A stretch of 52,313 bases of DNA from contig CANMIX010000018.1 in assembly GCA_947497985.1 (NCBI GenBank), forward strand, positions 1 to 52,313, in the 5' to 3' direction. The notes under the pieces were generated by a model that had not been told where the DNA came from, made no database searches, and saw only the letters and a list, made by a program, of their open reading frames with translations. Positions 8,139-17,933 of this stretch are shown piece by piece. A program made the translations under genes and the position numbers. Each line of letters begins with the position of its first letter. Position 1 is the stretch's first letter. The DNA comes from an uncultured Paracoccaceae bacterium (lineage in GTDB: Bacteria > Pseudomonadota > Alphaproteobacteria > Rhodobacterales > Rhodobacteraceae).

Positions 8139-9409
8139 TACCCCTCCTTGACCCGCTCGATCTGGGCGCCGACACCGGACAATTTACGAACGACTTTTTC
8201 ATAACCGCGATCCAGGTGGTACACACGGCTCACGCGGGTCTCTCCTTCGGCGGCAAGACCCGCCAGAATCAAAGACACAGACGCCCGCAAATCGGTGGCC
8301 ATGACCGGCGCACCTTTTAGTTTTTCGACCCCGGTCACCTTGGCGGTTCCGCCAGAGACATCAATCTGTGCACCCATACGCATCAATTCAGGCGCGTGCA
8401 TAAACCGGTTTTCAAAAATTTTCTCTTCAAGGACACTGGTGCCCTCGGCTGTGCACAACAAGGCCATCATCTGCGCTTGAAGGTCGGTCGGAAATCCGGG
8501 GAACGGTTCGGTTGTCACATCCACGGCCTGTACGCGGCCATTCTTGCGCGAGACGAGAACGCCGTTGGGCGTCGCCTCGACGGACACGCCAGTTGCTTCC
8601 AGTTTCTCGACAAATGCACCGATCAGATCCATGCTACCGCCCAACAGCTCAACCTCACCGCCGCAAATTGCGGGTGCCAGCATATAGGTGCCCAGCTCAA
8701 TCCTATCAGCCACAACCGGATGAGTCGCGCCATTCAGGCGGTCAACACCCTGAACTGTAATGGTGGATCTGCCTTCACCTTCGATCTGGGCGCCCATCTT
8801 GCGAAGGCATTCAACCAGATCGACAATCTCAGGCTCGCGCGCGGCGTTATTGATGACCGTTGTTCCCTTGGCCAAAACCGCAGCCAACAACGCATTCTCG
8901 GTTGCGCCCACGGAAACAAATGGGAAATCAATTGTTCCACCGACCAGACGCCCACCCGGAGCCTTGGCGTGAACATAACCGTCCTTCAGCTCCAACTCAG
9001 CCCCCAGCGCTTCCAGAGCCTTGAGGTGCAGGTCAACTGGACGGGCACCAATTGCACAACCACCGGGCAGCGACACAATTGCATGCCCATCACGTGCCAG
9101 CATCGGTCCAAGCACCAGAATAGACGCCCGCATCTTGCGCACGATGTCGTATTCCGCCGTGTGGTTGTGGATGTCATGGCTGGACATTGCCAGTACCTTG
9201 CCATCCTGCAATGCGGACACCTCTGCTCCCAATGACTGCAACAGAACCGTCATTGTGCGAATATCGCTGAGCCGCGGCGCATTCGTCAGCGTCAACGGCT
9301 CCTCAGTCAACAGCGTCGCAGGCATCAAGGTCAGGCAAGCGTTTTTAGCGCCAGCAATTTCAATCTGTCCGTTCAATGGGCCATTGCCCGTCACCACAAT
9401 CGAATCCAT
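8138..9409 (-). CDS. murA: UDP-N-acetylglucosamine 1-carboxyvinyltransferase
   Basis: A 423-residue MurA, which transfers enolpyruvate from PEP to UDP-GlcNAc in the first committed step of peptidoglycan synthesis. The active-site cysteine loop [16 protein letters not shown] is intact (the Cys is the fosfomycin target in sensitive enzymes). The N-terminal substrate-binding [16 protein letters not shown] and the C-terminal [17 protein letters not shown] are also typical. It lies downstream of a 51-aa gene and overlaps DUF2948 by one base. Confidence 0.97.
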   Translation of the reverse strand: MDSIVVTGNGPLNGQIEIAGAKNACLTLMPATLLTEEPLTLTNAPRLSDIRTMTVLLQSLGAEVSALQDGKVLAMSSHDIHNHTAEYDIVRKMRASILVLGPMLARDGHAIVSLPGGCAIGARPVDLHLKALEALGAELELKDGYVHAKAPGGRLVGGTIDFPFVSVGATENALLAAVLAKGTTVINNAAREPEIVDLVECLRKMGAQIEGEGRSTITVQGVDRLNGATHPVVADRIELGTYMLAPAICGGEVELLGGSMDLIGAFVEKLEATGVSVEATPNGVLVSRKNGRVQAVDVTTEPFPGFPTDLQAQMMALLCTAEGTSVLEEKIFENRFMHAPELMRMGAQIDVSGGTAKVTGVEKLKGAPVMATDLRASVSLILAGLAAEGETRVSRVYHLDRGYEKVVRKLSGVGAQIERVKEG

Positions 9410-9418
9410 CGTATCGTC

Positions 9419-9574
9419 CTACCCTTCGGTTTTGCCTGCTGCATCCACCTGTTTCGTGGAACGCGCCTTCGCCTGAGCCTTGCGGCGGGCCATATTCGCC
9501 TTCAACGCAACCTTCAACCGGTCTTCCCGTGTTGCGCCGGACGTTTGTTTTTTTGGTGTTTTTGGATCAGCCAT
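9419..9574 (-). CDS. Small basic conserved protein upstream of murA
   Basis: A 51-residue, lysine/arginine-rich protein (NRL-like segment REDRLKVALKANMARRKAQAK) that resembles short hypothetical proteins seen before murA in Rhodobacteraceae. The start at 9574 follows AGAAG; an ATG further upstream would add an atypical N-terminus. It is nine bases from murA and is probably co-transcribed. It may form one basic helix and could bind nucleic acid or a ribosomal partner, but that is only a guess from charge. Confidence 0.65.
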   Translation of the reverse strand: MADPKTPKKQTSGATREDRLKVALKANMARRKAQAKARSTKQVDAAGKTEG

Positions 9575-9658
9575 GAAACTTCTGTAACTTAGTGTGAAAA
9601 AACCGTCTAGATCCTCTTGCATCCCTTTTCGAATATGCCTAGAAGCCCCCACACCGGC

Positions 9659-9733
<75 letters not shown>

Positions 9734-10111
9734 GGAAATTTCCTCGATTTTTCTAATGTCAAATCGGCCTTGTGACCCATTTTGCGGTCTGTAGTGCCGC
9801 CCACTTGATTGATTCCTTCGACGAAACCTCAGGGCCGTTGACTCAGACAGACGTTAATTTTGCAGAGCACCTCGGAAGGTGAGCGGTTTCCAAAAAGCGG
9901 CTGCAATCTCGAGTTTCACGCGATGATACTGTACCGCAGCCATCTGTTTCGAAGATTTAACGATACCATATATATCCATTTAAATCATAGTCTTACGATA
10001 GAACCCCATTCGAACCACGATCACAAAACACAACCTTAATGCGTTAAATTAACTCTCTATTCAATTCACGCTGCGTAACTTGCACTCCGTTCAGTTGTTT
10101 CGGAGGCCCCG
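9734..10111 (+). other. Intergenic stretch between tRNA-Thr and a chemoreceptor gene
   Basis: 378 bases without a convincing reading frame. The right half is AT-rich (9955-10055) and contains a perfect GTTAA-A-TTAAC inverted repeat at 10043-10053, about 59 bases before the chemoreceptor ATG, which has TCGGAGG as ribosome site. The AT-rich part probably holds the chemoreceptor promoter, but no clear -35/-10 pair stands out. Confidence 0.4.
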
Positions 10112-12223
10112 ATGAAGCTTCGTGTTGTAATGGTTACAATTATTCTACCTCTGCTTGCCCTTTCGGGCCTGTTTGCGGTGCTCCACCTTGAGACTGAGCG
10201 CGCTACTCGCGACCACGCCTTAACCTCGAGTAAGAAAATCCACGAAGAAACACATATCGCAAATCTGGTTCACGAGTTGCAGCGTGAACGGGGCTACACC
10301 GCTGGATTTCTTGCCTCACAAGGCAGCAATTTTTCCCCCGAACTCATCCAACAACATTCCGAGACTGACGTTCTGATTACTCCAGTCCTGCACGACACAC
10401 AGGATTTAAAAGAAGACCATGCGGATAGCTATGCCAAGATGACGGATGAACTGGCGCAGCTCACTGCCGTCCGTGAGAGTGTCGTAAAGGGGGACTACGA
10501 TCTGAAAGCAGCTGTAGAGTTTTACACCACGCTAATTCACGATCTACTCGCCGTATCTCATCATATCGAAAAGGGTGAAACTCGTGGATCCATCCAAGTT
10601 ATTCTAGAGATCAGAACACTTATCTCTGCCGCCAAGGAAAAAGCCGGCCTTGAACGTGCAGCCGGTGCAACGGGCCTTTCAACTGAATTCGACCTGCCAT
10701 TGTACAATCGCTTTGTCGCGTTAACTGGCGCAGAGCAGGGCCTGTTGGAGGAAGCGGAAATTCTCCTTCACGAGATGCAACTGGAGACTCGCATTTATTC
10801 AGGCGGTCATTTCGAAGCGCTCGAGGCGGCACGCCACATCATCAAAACCGGTTTTGGCACGGGCGATTACCAAGGTCTGACAGCGCCCCAGTGGTTTGAC
10901 CTTTCTACGCAGTGGATCGATCATCTGCGCAGCGTCGAGATGGACCTGGACAAACAAATCACGACGATGTCAGACTCAATATACGCCAAAGCAAATCAGA
11001 AACTGCAAAGCTTCCTGTGGATTTGCATTGGTACCATGGTTTTTATGGGGCTCTTCTCACTCTTCGTTTTCGAACGCATGATCTCGCGGATAAAAACTCT
11101 GACCACAGTTGTGCATGAGTTTGCACAAGGCAAATTCGATGTCTTTGTTCCGGGGATCAATCGAAAAGACGAGCTGAGCAAAATGGCTAAAGCGATCTAC
11201 CATTTTAAGCAAGAAACGCTGGCCATGCGCCGGGCCGCCGAAGAGTTAAAAGCCTCCGACGAAGCGGAATTGAACGCCAAACATGGCCGCGTCGTGGAGC
11301 TGGTGACCGAAGGGCTTGCCGCATTGGCAAAAGCAGATCTGACCAGCCACTTTGATGAACCATTGGACGGCCAGTACGATGAAATCCGCTGCGATTTCAA
11401 CACTGCTTCCGAGCGTCTACGGACCGTTCTTGCGTCTATTGCCGAAACAGTTTCCGACTTGGACCACGCGTCAGCCGCTATGAAGGCTTCCGCCCTGGAT
11501 CTGGCGTCCAGAACCAATGAACAGGTCGACACCATTCGTGATACGACCGAACGCGTTGACTCGTTGTCGACCGAGGTCGAAAGCTTTGGCAAAGAAATCG
11601 TCTCAGCTGCTGGCCTTGCAGGTGCCGCACGCGAACGCGCCAACACTTCTGCCGAAGTTATGCGAGAAGCGGTGGACGCTATGAGCCGCATTCAGAACTC
11701 GTCCGAACAGATCGGTCAGATCATCTCGATGATCGAAGATATTTCCTTCCAAACAAACCTTTTGGCGCTCAATGCAGGCGTTGAAGCTGCGCGGGCGGGA
11801 GATGCAGGCCGAGGGTTTGCCGTGGTCGCATCAGAAGTGCGCGCCTTGGCACAACGGGCCAGCAATGCTGCCATGGAAATTAAACAGCTTGTTGATGAAA
11901 GCGGAACACATGTGAACTCAGGTGTGCAATTGGTCGATCGCACCGGCGCCGCATTGGAGGAGATCTCGACCGAGATTACCCGAATGGACGATGTTTTGAC
12001 CCGCATTTCGGAAGCGTCCCAGGACCAGATCAGCAGCCTTCATGACCTCGCGTCCTCTATGAAAGTCATTAACAATCTTGCTGGGCAAAACACTTCAATG
12101 GCGAAGGAAACACAGTCCGCATCTGGCGACATAGCGACCCGGTCTAGCCGCCTGGCTGGTCTCATTTGCGACTTCAAACTGCACAAAAGGCAAGAAACGG
12201 CACGCCCCGGTCGCGCTGCTTAA
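10112..12223 (+). CDS. Methyl-accepting chemotaxis protein with NIT-type sensor domain
   Basis: A 703-residue transmembrane chemoreceptor. A membrane helix (about 5-25) leads to a roughly 275-residue periplasmic helical domain containing HELQRERGYTAGFLAS, the hallmark of nitrate/nitrite-sensing (NIT) domains. A second helix lies at about 302-322, then HAMP (to about 380) and a cytoplasmic coiled coil whose hairpin tip is [19 protein letters not shown] (around 540-560), the CheA/CheW contact region. There is no C-terminal NWETF-like CheR tether. The ligand is not determined; NIT domains have been linked to nitrate and nitrite but also diverged widely. It stands alone with no che genes in the window. 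Confidence 0.88.
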   Translation: MKLRVVMVTIILPLLALSGLFAVLHLETERATRDHALTSSKKIHEETHIANLVHELQRERGYTAGFLASQGSNFSPELIQQHSETDVLITPVLHDTQDLKEDHADSYAKMTDELAQLTAVRESVVKGDYDLKAAVEFYTTLIHDLLAVSHHIEKGETRGSIQVILEIRTLISAAKEKAGLERAAGATGLSTEFDLPLYNRFVALTGAEQGLLEEAEILLHEMQLETRIYSGGHFEALEAARHIIKTGFGTGDYQGLTAPQWFDLSTQWIDHLRSVEMDLDKQITTMSDSIYAKANQKLQSFLWICIGTMVFMGLFSLFVFERMISRIKTLTTVVHEFAQGKFDVFVPGINRKDELSKMAKAIYHFKQETLAMRRAAEELKASDEAELNAKHGRVVELVTEGLAALAKADLTSHFDEPLDGQYDEIRCDFNTASERLRTVLASIAETVSDLDHASAAMKASALDLASRTNEQVDTIRDTTERVDSLSTEVESFGKEIVSAAGLAGAARERANTSAEVMREAVDAMSRIQNSSEQIGQIISMIEDISFQTNLLALNAGVEAARAGDAGRGFAVVASEVRALAQRASNAAMEIKQLVDESGTHVNSGVQLVDRTGAALEEISTEITRMDDVLTRISEASQDQISSLHDLASSMKVINNLAGQNTSMAKETQSASGDIATRSSRLAGLICDFKLHKRQETARPGRAA

Positions 12224-12247
12224 TCCTGCGTCAAGCGAGCTCTGCAA

Positions 12248-12281
12248 ACCATCTGCGATGCAGGTGGTTGCACCCGTTTTC
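12248..12281 (+). terminator. Probable terminator of the chemoreceptor gene
   Basis: A nine-pair stem (ACCATCTGC / GCAGGTGGT, one G-T pair, 3-nt loop) 25 bases after the stop codon, followed after CACCCG by a short TTTT run. The U-tract is short, so efficiency is uncertain. Confidence 0.45.
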
Positions 12282-12332
12282 TGAACCATGCGCGACGAGG
12301 TCTCTATCGCATCAGGACTTGATTTCGGGCGA

Positions 12333-12351
12333 TGTTACCGCTACCGGTAAC
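12333..12351 (+). promoter_or_regulatory. Candidate CceR/LacI-type operator upstream of gap
   Basis: TGTTACCGCTACCGGTAAC contains an 18-base inverted repeat (GTTACCG...CGGTAAC) 56 bases before the gap start. TGTTACCGCTACCG agrees at 12 of 14 positions with the CceR consensus TGTTAnCGnTAACA as I recall it for Rhodobacter. A closely similar 12-mer lies upstream of zwf. A sugar-responsive LacI-family repressor or activator is the natural reading; this is inferred, not proven. Confidence 0.5.
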
Positions 12352-12406
12352 GCGATCATTCCGAATGACTCTAAATTCATCCCGGAAATTCCCGGAGGAG
12401 GCCCAC

Positions 12407-13411
12407 ATGACCCTGAAAATCGCAATTAATGGTTTTGGCCGTATCGGCCGTAACGTGCTGCGCGCCATTCTGGAAAACGATGTTCAAGACATCGAAGTTG
12501 TTGCCATCAACGACCTGTCTCCGCCCGAGACGCTGGCGCACCTGCTGAAATTCGACAGTGTTCACGGCCGTCTGGGCCAAGATGTCACCGTCGATGGTGA
12601 AACCATGAAAGTCGGCACCCAATCCATCCGCCTGACAGCAATCCGCAATCCCGAAGAGTTGCCATGGAGCGATGTGGACATCGCCTATGAATGCACCGGC
12701 CTGTTCACCGCGCGTGACAAAGCAGCGCTCCACCTGCAAAACGGTTCCAAGCGTGTGCTGATTTCAGCCCCCGGCAAAGAAAGCGACCGCACAGTTGTCT
12801 TCGGTGTTAACCACCAAGATCTGACCGCGGATGATGTCATCGTGTCCAACGCGTCGTGCACGACAAACTGCCTGGCGCCGCTGGCGAAAGTTCTGGACGA
12901 TACGTTTGGCATCAAAACAGGCTACATGACCACCATCCATGCCTACACAGGCGACCAACCGACGCATGATACCACGCACAAAGATCTGTATCGCGCACGT
13001 GCGGCGGCAATGTCGATGATCCCTACATCCACCGGCGCAGCCCGTGCGATTTCAGAAGTTCTACCCCATCTGAAAGGCCGTCTGGAAGGCTCTGCGATCC
13101 GCGTTCCGACTCCGAATGTTTCGCTGGTAGATCTGACTTTCGTTCCGGAAAATGAAGCCTCTAAAGAGGCGATCGATGCGGCGGTGAAAGCTGCTTCTGA
13201 GGGCAAACTCAAAGGTATCCTGGCCTTTAGCGACGAGCCGTTGGTCTCCATCGATTTCAATCACGACATCCACTCGTCAACCTATGCCGCGGCGCAAACT
13301 TCAGTTACGTCAGAAGGTTTGGTCCGTGTCGTGAGCTGGTACGACAACGAATGGGGTTTCTCCAACCGTATGCTGGACACCGGCCGGGCTATGGGCGCGT
13401 TGATCGCCTAA
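12407..13411 (+). CDS. gap: Type I glyceraldehyde-3-phosphate dehydrogenase
   Basis: A 334-residue GAPDH catalysing the NAD(P)-dependent phosphorylating oxidation of glyceraldehyde 3-phosphate. The Rossmann start INGFGRIGRNVLRA, active-site SNASCTTNCLAP (nucleophilic Cys) and C-terminal VSWYDNEWGFSNRM are complete. The ATG at 12407 is preceded by GGAGGAGG, making the upstream in-frame extension unlikely. A candidate sugar-responsive operator is just upstream and a strong terminator just downstream, so it appears monocistronic. Whether it serves glycolysis or gluconeogenesis mainly cannot be told from sequence. Confidence 0.97.
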   Translation: MTLKIAINGFGRIGRNVLRAILENDVQDIEVVAINDLSPPETLAHLLKFDSVHGRLGQDVTVDGETMKVGTQSIRLTAIRNPEELPWSDVDIAYECTGLFTARDKAALHLQNGSKRVLISAPGKESDRTVVFGVNHQDLTADDVIVSNASCTTNCLAPLAKVLDDTFGIKTGYMTTIHAYTGDQPTHDTTHKDLYRARAAAMSMIPTSTGAARAISEVLPHLKGRLEGSAIRVPTPNVSLVDLTFVPENEASKEAIDAAVKAASEGKLKGILAFSDEPLVSIDFNHDIHSSTYAAAQTSVTSEGLVRVVSWYDNEWGFSNRMLDTGRAMGALIA

Positions 13412-13436
13412 CACCGCACACATATTCTTGATTAAC

Positions 13437-13465
13437 AAAAGGGCCACGCATCGCGTGGCCCTTTT
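13437..13465. terminator. Bidirectional terminator between gap and a methyltransferase gene
   Basis: A perfect 13-bp stem (AAAAGGGCCACGC / GCGTGGCCCTTTT) with a 3-nt loop lies between two convergent genes. A/T tracts flank both sides, so it can terminate transcription from either strand. Confidence 0.88.
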
Positions 13466-13479
13466 GTGTGGCACAGACC

Positions 13480-15024
13480 TCAGAAAGTGATGCCGAGCTT
13501 CTTTAGAATCGGCAATCGCGTGACTGCGAATTCCTTGGCCTGGGCACAGAGCTCTGCCAGGTTTTCTTCAGGTGTTTCCAACTGACGTCCATCCTTCAAC
13601 ACGCGTTGCCCCTGCGGCGCCAGTATCATCCATGCCAACTCCGCCCATTGCTCAGGTGTTTCACGCCCTTCATGCATTGCGATTAAGAACAGCTGTTCAA
13701 ATCGGTTTACCTGAATGCCACCACCGGTCACTGGCGAAGCTAGGAAATGAATGTTTTCACTGTCTTCAGCGCGTTTGCAGACTGCCTTGTTCATCGCGTT
13801 GCAGGTCAATTCGCGCGCAGCCGCACCTTCCAAAGGCAGACAGGGAGTGATGTGGCTTGCTCCGACAAGTGTGGTCAAAAGATGCGTAATCTGACCCCAT
13901 GCCATTTCGCCAAATGCCCCTTGGTCTAGCAGGTCCTTGACCGTTGCCGGGCCCTGCGACAAAGCCCTCAGAATTGGCGCACATTGGTGCAGCTCCAACG
14001 GAACCAAACCAAGCCGCCATTTGATTTGCGGAAGTTCACCATTAAACGGGCGCGTAAGCGCAAGCGGTGTATCGAACCATGCTCCAACGGCGCCTCGTTC
14101 AGTATGGGCGTTGTTACCACGGATAAAGATGTCAGTCCGGAATTGCTCATTCACCAAAATGTCGCGCAGGCTTTCTCGCTCGATCGGGTCGACCTCCTGT
14201 TCCAACAACGCACTGTGTTCCGGTTGCAGATTCAGATCATCCAGGTGGTCGATCGGGTTTGCCGAGCCCAGGAAGGTCAACTTAGCACTGGCCATATCTT
14301 CCGCCATGTCCGAGAAGTGCACTGGCTGCCAACCCTTCGAAAGATACTCATGCGCGAGATAATTCTTGGACATGGACCGCATTTTCTTGAGCCGCTTTTC
14401 CAAGGCCGGATTGTCCGTAAAATACTTCGCGCCGGTGGCCTGAAGCATCTCACAAAACTCAAGCGCAGCTTCAATCCGATCTGCCACAGAACCTGTGCCG
14501 TTTTGAATTCGATCTGCAAAGAGACGGCTAAGCGGAGTGGCCGCCGCCCACCCGGGCAATGTATTGTAGCTCACATAGACAAGCCCGCCGGGCTTCAATC
14601 GCTTGGCAATAAAATCACGAATAACCTGTTGATTTTTCTTTGAAACCCATGTGTAGACGCCATGCAAGGAGATGACGTCAAACTGTTCAGGCAAGGAAGG
14701 CTCTGTGTGAAATTCATCAAAAGACTGTTCGTAAAGATGCAGGTTTTCCAGCCCCGCATCCTGCGCCAATTGAGAAGCTCCAACGATATGTGACGGATTG
14801 AAATCCATCGCATAAAACTGAATATGCGGATTGGCCGCTGCAAGAAGATTTGCAGCCATGCCATACCCGCAACCCAGCTCGCAATAGTTTAGGCCCTCCC
14901 CCTCTAGACCGTGACGCATGCCCTTTGAAGTGGCACAAAAGGCCAGCAAAGATGGCGTCAACTCGCGTTGAAAATCGTGGGTGTAATCAAGATCGGAGGA
15001 GTAACCTGCGGTCCAATCGTTCAT
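13480..15024 (-). CDS. Class I SAM-dependent methyltransferase with methyltransferase regulatory domain
   Basis: A 514-residue protein. Residues about 40-190 form a Rossmann methyltransferase with motif I YCELGCGYGMAANLLAA, motif II FYAMDFNPSHI, and a motif IV region FDVISLHGVYTWVS. The remainder (about 220-510) resembles the methyltransferase regulatory domain found after such enzymes, with an L-rich helical end LPILKKLGITF. Substrate unknown; related proteins often sit in polysaccharide or surface-modification loci, but here it is alone. The ATG at 15024 gives the family-like N-terminus MNDWTAGYSSDLDYTHDF; the ribosome site is weak. It converges on gap with a shared terminator. Confidence 0.75.
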   Translation of the reverse strand: MNDWTAGYSSDLDYTHDFQRELTPSLLAFCATSKGMRHGLEGEGLNYCELGCGYGMAANLLAAANPHIQFYAMDFNPSHIVGASQLAQDAGLENLHLYEQSFDEFHTEPSLPEQFDVISLHGVYTWVSKKNQQVIRDFIAKRLKPGGLVYVSYNTLPGWAAATPLSRLFADRIQNGTGSVADRIEAALEFCEMLQATGAKYFTDNPALEKRLKKMRSMSKNYLAHEYLSKGWQPVHFSDMAEDMASAKLTFLGSANPIDHLDDLNLQPEHSALLEQEVDPIERESLRDILVNEQFRTDIFIRGNNAHTERGAVGAWFDTPLALTRPFNGELPQIKWRLGLVPLELHQCAPILRALSQGPATVKDLLDQGAFGEMAWGQITHLLTTLVGASHITPCLPLEGAAARELTCNAMNKAVCKRAEDSENIHFLASPVTGGGIQVNRFEQLFLIAMHEGRETPEQWAELAWMILAPQGQRVLKDGRQLETPEENLAELCAQAKEFAVTRLPILKKLGITF

Positions 15025-15383
15025 GTTCAATACCTGCATAATTGGATGTATAATTGAGGCGATAGGCAATGAAAACACACACGTCTGGGATCTGGAGCAA
15101 TTGTCCAAACCCCGGCCAAACCGAACGCGTTATGAATTGTTGACCTGTCTTAATCATGCAGCGGTTTTAAGAAAAATGTCTGGATCAAACCTTTAGAAGA
15201 CTGACCAATCAGTTCACGTTCAGTAACTTAAATGTGATTGACCCGTCTTTTGTTCACGCTGTTATTCTGGATCAGCGGTTGCTGCTGGAAACACTCCAAA
15301 GGAAAGCTAGATCAAACGCCATTGCATCCAATGCGGCAGCGTCTGTCTTTATCCCATTTGTTGGTATCCTGAAGGAGAAGTTT
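15025..15383. other. Intergenic region between divergent genes
   Basis: About 360 bases separate the methyltransferase and the chalcone-isomerase-like gene. An open frame enters it from the right but lacks a ribosome site and reads through the likely promoter, so it is not taken as coding. It must hold promoters for both genes; only the rightward candidate at 15238-15267 is visible. Confidence 0.4.
15238..15267 (+). promoter_or_regulatory. Possible promoter for the chalcone-isomerase-like gene
   Basis: TTGACC (15238-15243) and TTATTC (15262-15267) are separated by 18 bases, about 115 bases upstream of the start codon. Both boxes deviate modestly from consensus; no other good pair is seen nearby. 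Confidence 0.3.
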
Positions 15384-15878
15384 ATGCTCAAACTTGCAGC
15401 GATATTGGTCTTTGCATTCTCTTCAGTCGCTGTCGCGGATGTTGGGCTTGCGAACGCTCAACCGTTGGGGAGCGCCTCTTTTCGCTGGCTCGGCGTCACC
15501 TTCTATGATGCGACGCTCTACACCCAACGGACCAGCCAATTCAGTTGGCAAACCCCCATGGCACTGGAGCTGAAGTATCGGAAGGGCGTTAGCGGACAGA
15601 AATTAGCAGGATCAGCCGCCATCGAAATCAGACGCTTAGAGGGTACGCCACATGACTATTCACAGTTTGTAGGCAAGTTGCAAAAATGTTTCCGAAACGT
15701 GGAAAAGGGCGACCGTTATGTCGCTCTCTCGTCTTCTCCCAACAAGTTGCAACTGTCACTGAACGGCCGCCAAACCTGCACGGTCGAGCATCCCAATGCG
15801 CGCCAACGGTTCTTTGGAATCTGGCTTTCACCGAACAGCCGTATGCCCACCCTGTCACGTCGGTTACGAGGCGAATGA
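15384..15878 (+). CDS. Chalcone isomerase-like exported protein
   Basis: A 164-residue protein with a cleavable signal peptide (MLKLAAILVFAFSSVAVA) followed by a domain like bacterial chalcone-isomerase-like proteins: PLGSASFRWLGVTFYDATLYT and LELKYRKGVSGQKLAGSAAIEI. In bacteria these are periplasmic, and I see no evidence of flavonoid catalysis; lipid or small-ligand binding is an alternative. AAGGAG sits seven bases before ATG 15384. It is 30 bases ahead of the sensor kinase gene on the same strand, so the two may be co-transcribed. Confidence 0.72.
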   Translation: MLKLAAILVFAFSSVAVADVGLANAQPLGSASFRWLGVTFYDATLYTQRTSQFSWQTPMALELKYRKGVSGQKLAGSAAIEIRRLEGTPHDYSQFVGKLQKCFRNVEKGDRYVALSSSPNKLQLSLNGRQTCTVEHPNARQRFFGIWLSPNSRMPTLSRRLRGE

Positions 15879-15908
15879 AGCAAACGTTCGGGAAACTGTA
15901 CGTAGCCA

Positions 15909-17927
15909 TTGTTCTGTGCAAAAATCGGCAAACTTCTTGACCACAGGATCCGTTTTTTGCGTTCAGTCCGCCTACGCTTGCTCCTTCTGGCGCTTTTGCC
16001 GCTCAGTGTTCTGATCCCGCTTCTTCTGGTGCTGGCGATGGCACGGTGGAATGCGGACTACGATGACGTTCTGATCGCCAAAGTGGAAAGCGATCTGAAA
16101 ATCGCAGGGCAATATTTGGAGCATTTGAAGGCCGGCTCAGGGAACCAGCTGCAAAGCCTCGCGGAATCTGAAACATTGAACGAGGTCTTGAACGGACCGG
16201 CGGGACGGCAGCAACAGTTTCTGGCACAACGACAGGACAGTTTGAAGCTCGACTTCCTATACTATGTCCCAGCCAACGACCTCAAAGAACGCCATCTCAA
16301 ATGGCCAATCATTCAAGCTGCCGCCAATGGTGAAACACGTTTTGCCATCGACATCTTTGCCGCGGAAGATCTAGAGGCGCTCTCCCCGCATTTGGCCGAT
16401 CAAGCCCGTTTACCGCTGATCAAAACTGAAGCCGCCGTGCCGACAACCCGAAAAGTCGAAGACCGAGGAATGGTCATACACTCTGCCGCACCTGTGCAAT
16501 TAAACGGTCATTCAGGTGTATTGGTGGGTGGCATTTTGTTGAACCGCAACCTCGACTTTATCGATACGATCAATGCGCTTGTGTATCAGGACCACACGTC
16601 AGGCTCGGGTCGACAAGGCACGGCCACTCTGTTCCTCGATGACACAAGGGTTTCGACCAATGTGCGTCTTTTTGAAGATGTCCGCGCTCTTGGCACACGC
16701 GTATCAGCGGCCGTGCGTCACGAGGTTCTGGCGCAGGGGCAAACCTGGTTGAACCGCGCCTTCGTGGTGAACGACTGGTATATCTCCGGTTATCTGCCAT
16801 TGACCGACAGTTTCGGCGAGCGGGTGGGCATGCTTTACGTCGGTTTCCTCGAAGCGCCCTATTCCGCGACCAAACGCGAGGCCTACTGGAGCATCATTGT
16901 CGTTTTCATCGTGGTGATGGCAATTTCTGCGCCGGTGTTCCTGTGGCTGGCCAAGGGGATTTTTGCGCCGCTGGAACGCATGACCAAGACGATGCGCCGC
17001 GTCGAACAGGGTAATCTGGCGGCCCGAATTGGACTGGTTTCCAACAAGGATGAAATCGGACAAGTTGCCCAGCACTTGGACATGTTGCTGGATCAGGTGC
17101 AGGAACGTGACCGTCGCTTGCGGGAATGGGCGGATGAGTTGAACGCCCGTGTCGAAAAACGCACTGAACAATTGAGCGACGCAAACGCCAAACTGGAAGA
17201 AACATACCAACAGCTGGTGATGAGCGAAAAGCTCGCATCAATAGGCGAAATCACTGCCGGTGTCGCGCATGAGATCAACAATCCTGTTGCCGTAATCCAA
17301 GGGAATGTGGACGTAATCAGGATGATGCTGGAGGACAAAACAGCCCCTGTTGAGACCGAATTGAACCTGATTGACAACCAGATCATGCGGATCAGCGCGA
17401 TTGTCGGAAAGTTGCTGCAATTCGCCCGTCCATCCGAGTTTGGGAATTTCGCCGAAAACCTGGATGTTGTTCCGGTCATCGAAGACTGTCTGGTTCTGGT
17501 AGCCCATAAAATTGCCCATCAGGAAATCGCAGTCCATAAAGAGCTCGCAGCGGTACCCGAGGTGCGGATTGACCCTGGAGAGTTGCAGCAGGTCTTGATC
17601 AATCTGATCATCAATGCGGCCCAGGCGATGCAGGGAAAAGGTGCGTTGACGCTGACCGCGCGCCCATTTGTACGCAATGATACGCAGGGTGTCGAAATTA
17701 CGGTGGCAGATACGGGTCCAGGTGTCCCAAGCGAGCAATTAAAGGCTGTTTTTGATCCGTTTTTCACCACAAAACGCGGCGACGGCACCGGGCTTGGTCT
17801 TTCGATCAGTCAATCGCTGATCCAACGGGCCGGTGGGATCATTCAGGCCCACAATCAAGCCACCGGCGGGGCGGTATTTACCATCTGGCTGCCGTCAGCT
17901 TTGGCAGTCGATGTTGCGGCGCAATAG
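15909..17927 (+). CDS. Membrane sensor histidine kinase with Cache-like periplasmic domain
   Basis: About 672 residues. A first helix (20-43) precedes a roughly 280-residue periplasmic sensor with Cache-like features (VHSAAPVQLNG-type strands near 190-215), then a second helix (327-347), HAMP, a coiled coil (395-440) and a HisKA domain with phospho-acceptor His454 in GEITAGVAHEINNP. The ATPase has the N box LINLIINAAQAM, G1 DTGPGVP and G2 GDGTGLGLSIS. No ATG precedes the first helix, so initiation is probably at TTG 15909 or another TTG close by; the start is uncertain. It converges with a response regulator gene only six bases away, its likely partner, and the fdh genes beyond suggest control of formate metabolism (inference). 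Confidence 0.87.
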   Translation: MFCAKIGKLLDHRIRFLRSVRLRLLLLALLPLSVLIPLLLVLAMARWNADYDDVLIAKVESDLKIAGQYLEHLKAGSGNQLQSLAESETLNEVLNGPAGRQQQFLAQRQDSLKLDFLYYVPANDLKERHLKWPIIQAAANGETRFAIDIFAAEDLEALSPHLADQARLPLIKTEAAVPTTRKVEDRGMVIHSAAPVQLNGHSGVLVGGILLNRNLDFIDTINALVYQDHTSGSGRQGTATLFLDDTRVSTNVRLFEDVRALGTRVSAAVRHEVLAQGQTWLNRAFVVNDWYISGYLPLTDSFGERVGMLYVGFLEAPYSATKREAYWSIIVVFIVVMAISAPVFLWLAKGIFAPLERMTKTMRRVEQGNLAARIGLVSNKDEIGQVAQHLDMLLDQVQERDRRLREWADELNARVEKRTEQLSDANAKLEETYQQLVMSEKLASIGEITAGVAHEINNPVAVIQGNVDVIRMMLEDKTAPVETELNLIDNQIMRISAIVGKLLQFARPSEFGNFAENLDVVPVIEDCLVLVAHKIAHQEIAVHKELAAVPEVRIDPGELQQVLINLIINAAQAMQGKGALTLTARPFVRNDTQGVEITVADTGPGVPSEQLKAVFDPFFTTKRGDGTGLGLSISQSLIQRAGGIIQAHNQATGGAVFTIWLPSALAVDVAAQ

Positions 17928-17933
17928 GCGCCA

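Noticed and set aside
8396-9235. 279-codon plus-strand frame inside murA
   Set aside because: Antisense shadow of murA.
10036-10053. TTAA-rich sequence before the first chemoreceptor as a CtrA site
   Set aside because: Spacings between the TTAA copies are 4, 1 and 9 bases, not the required 7.
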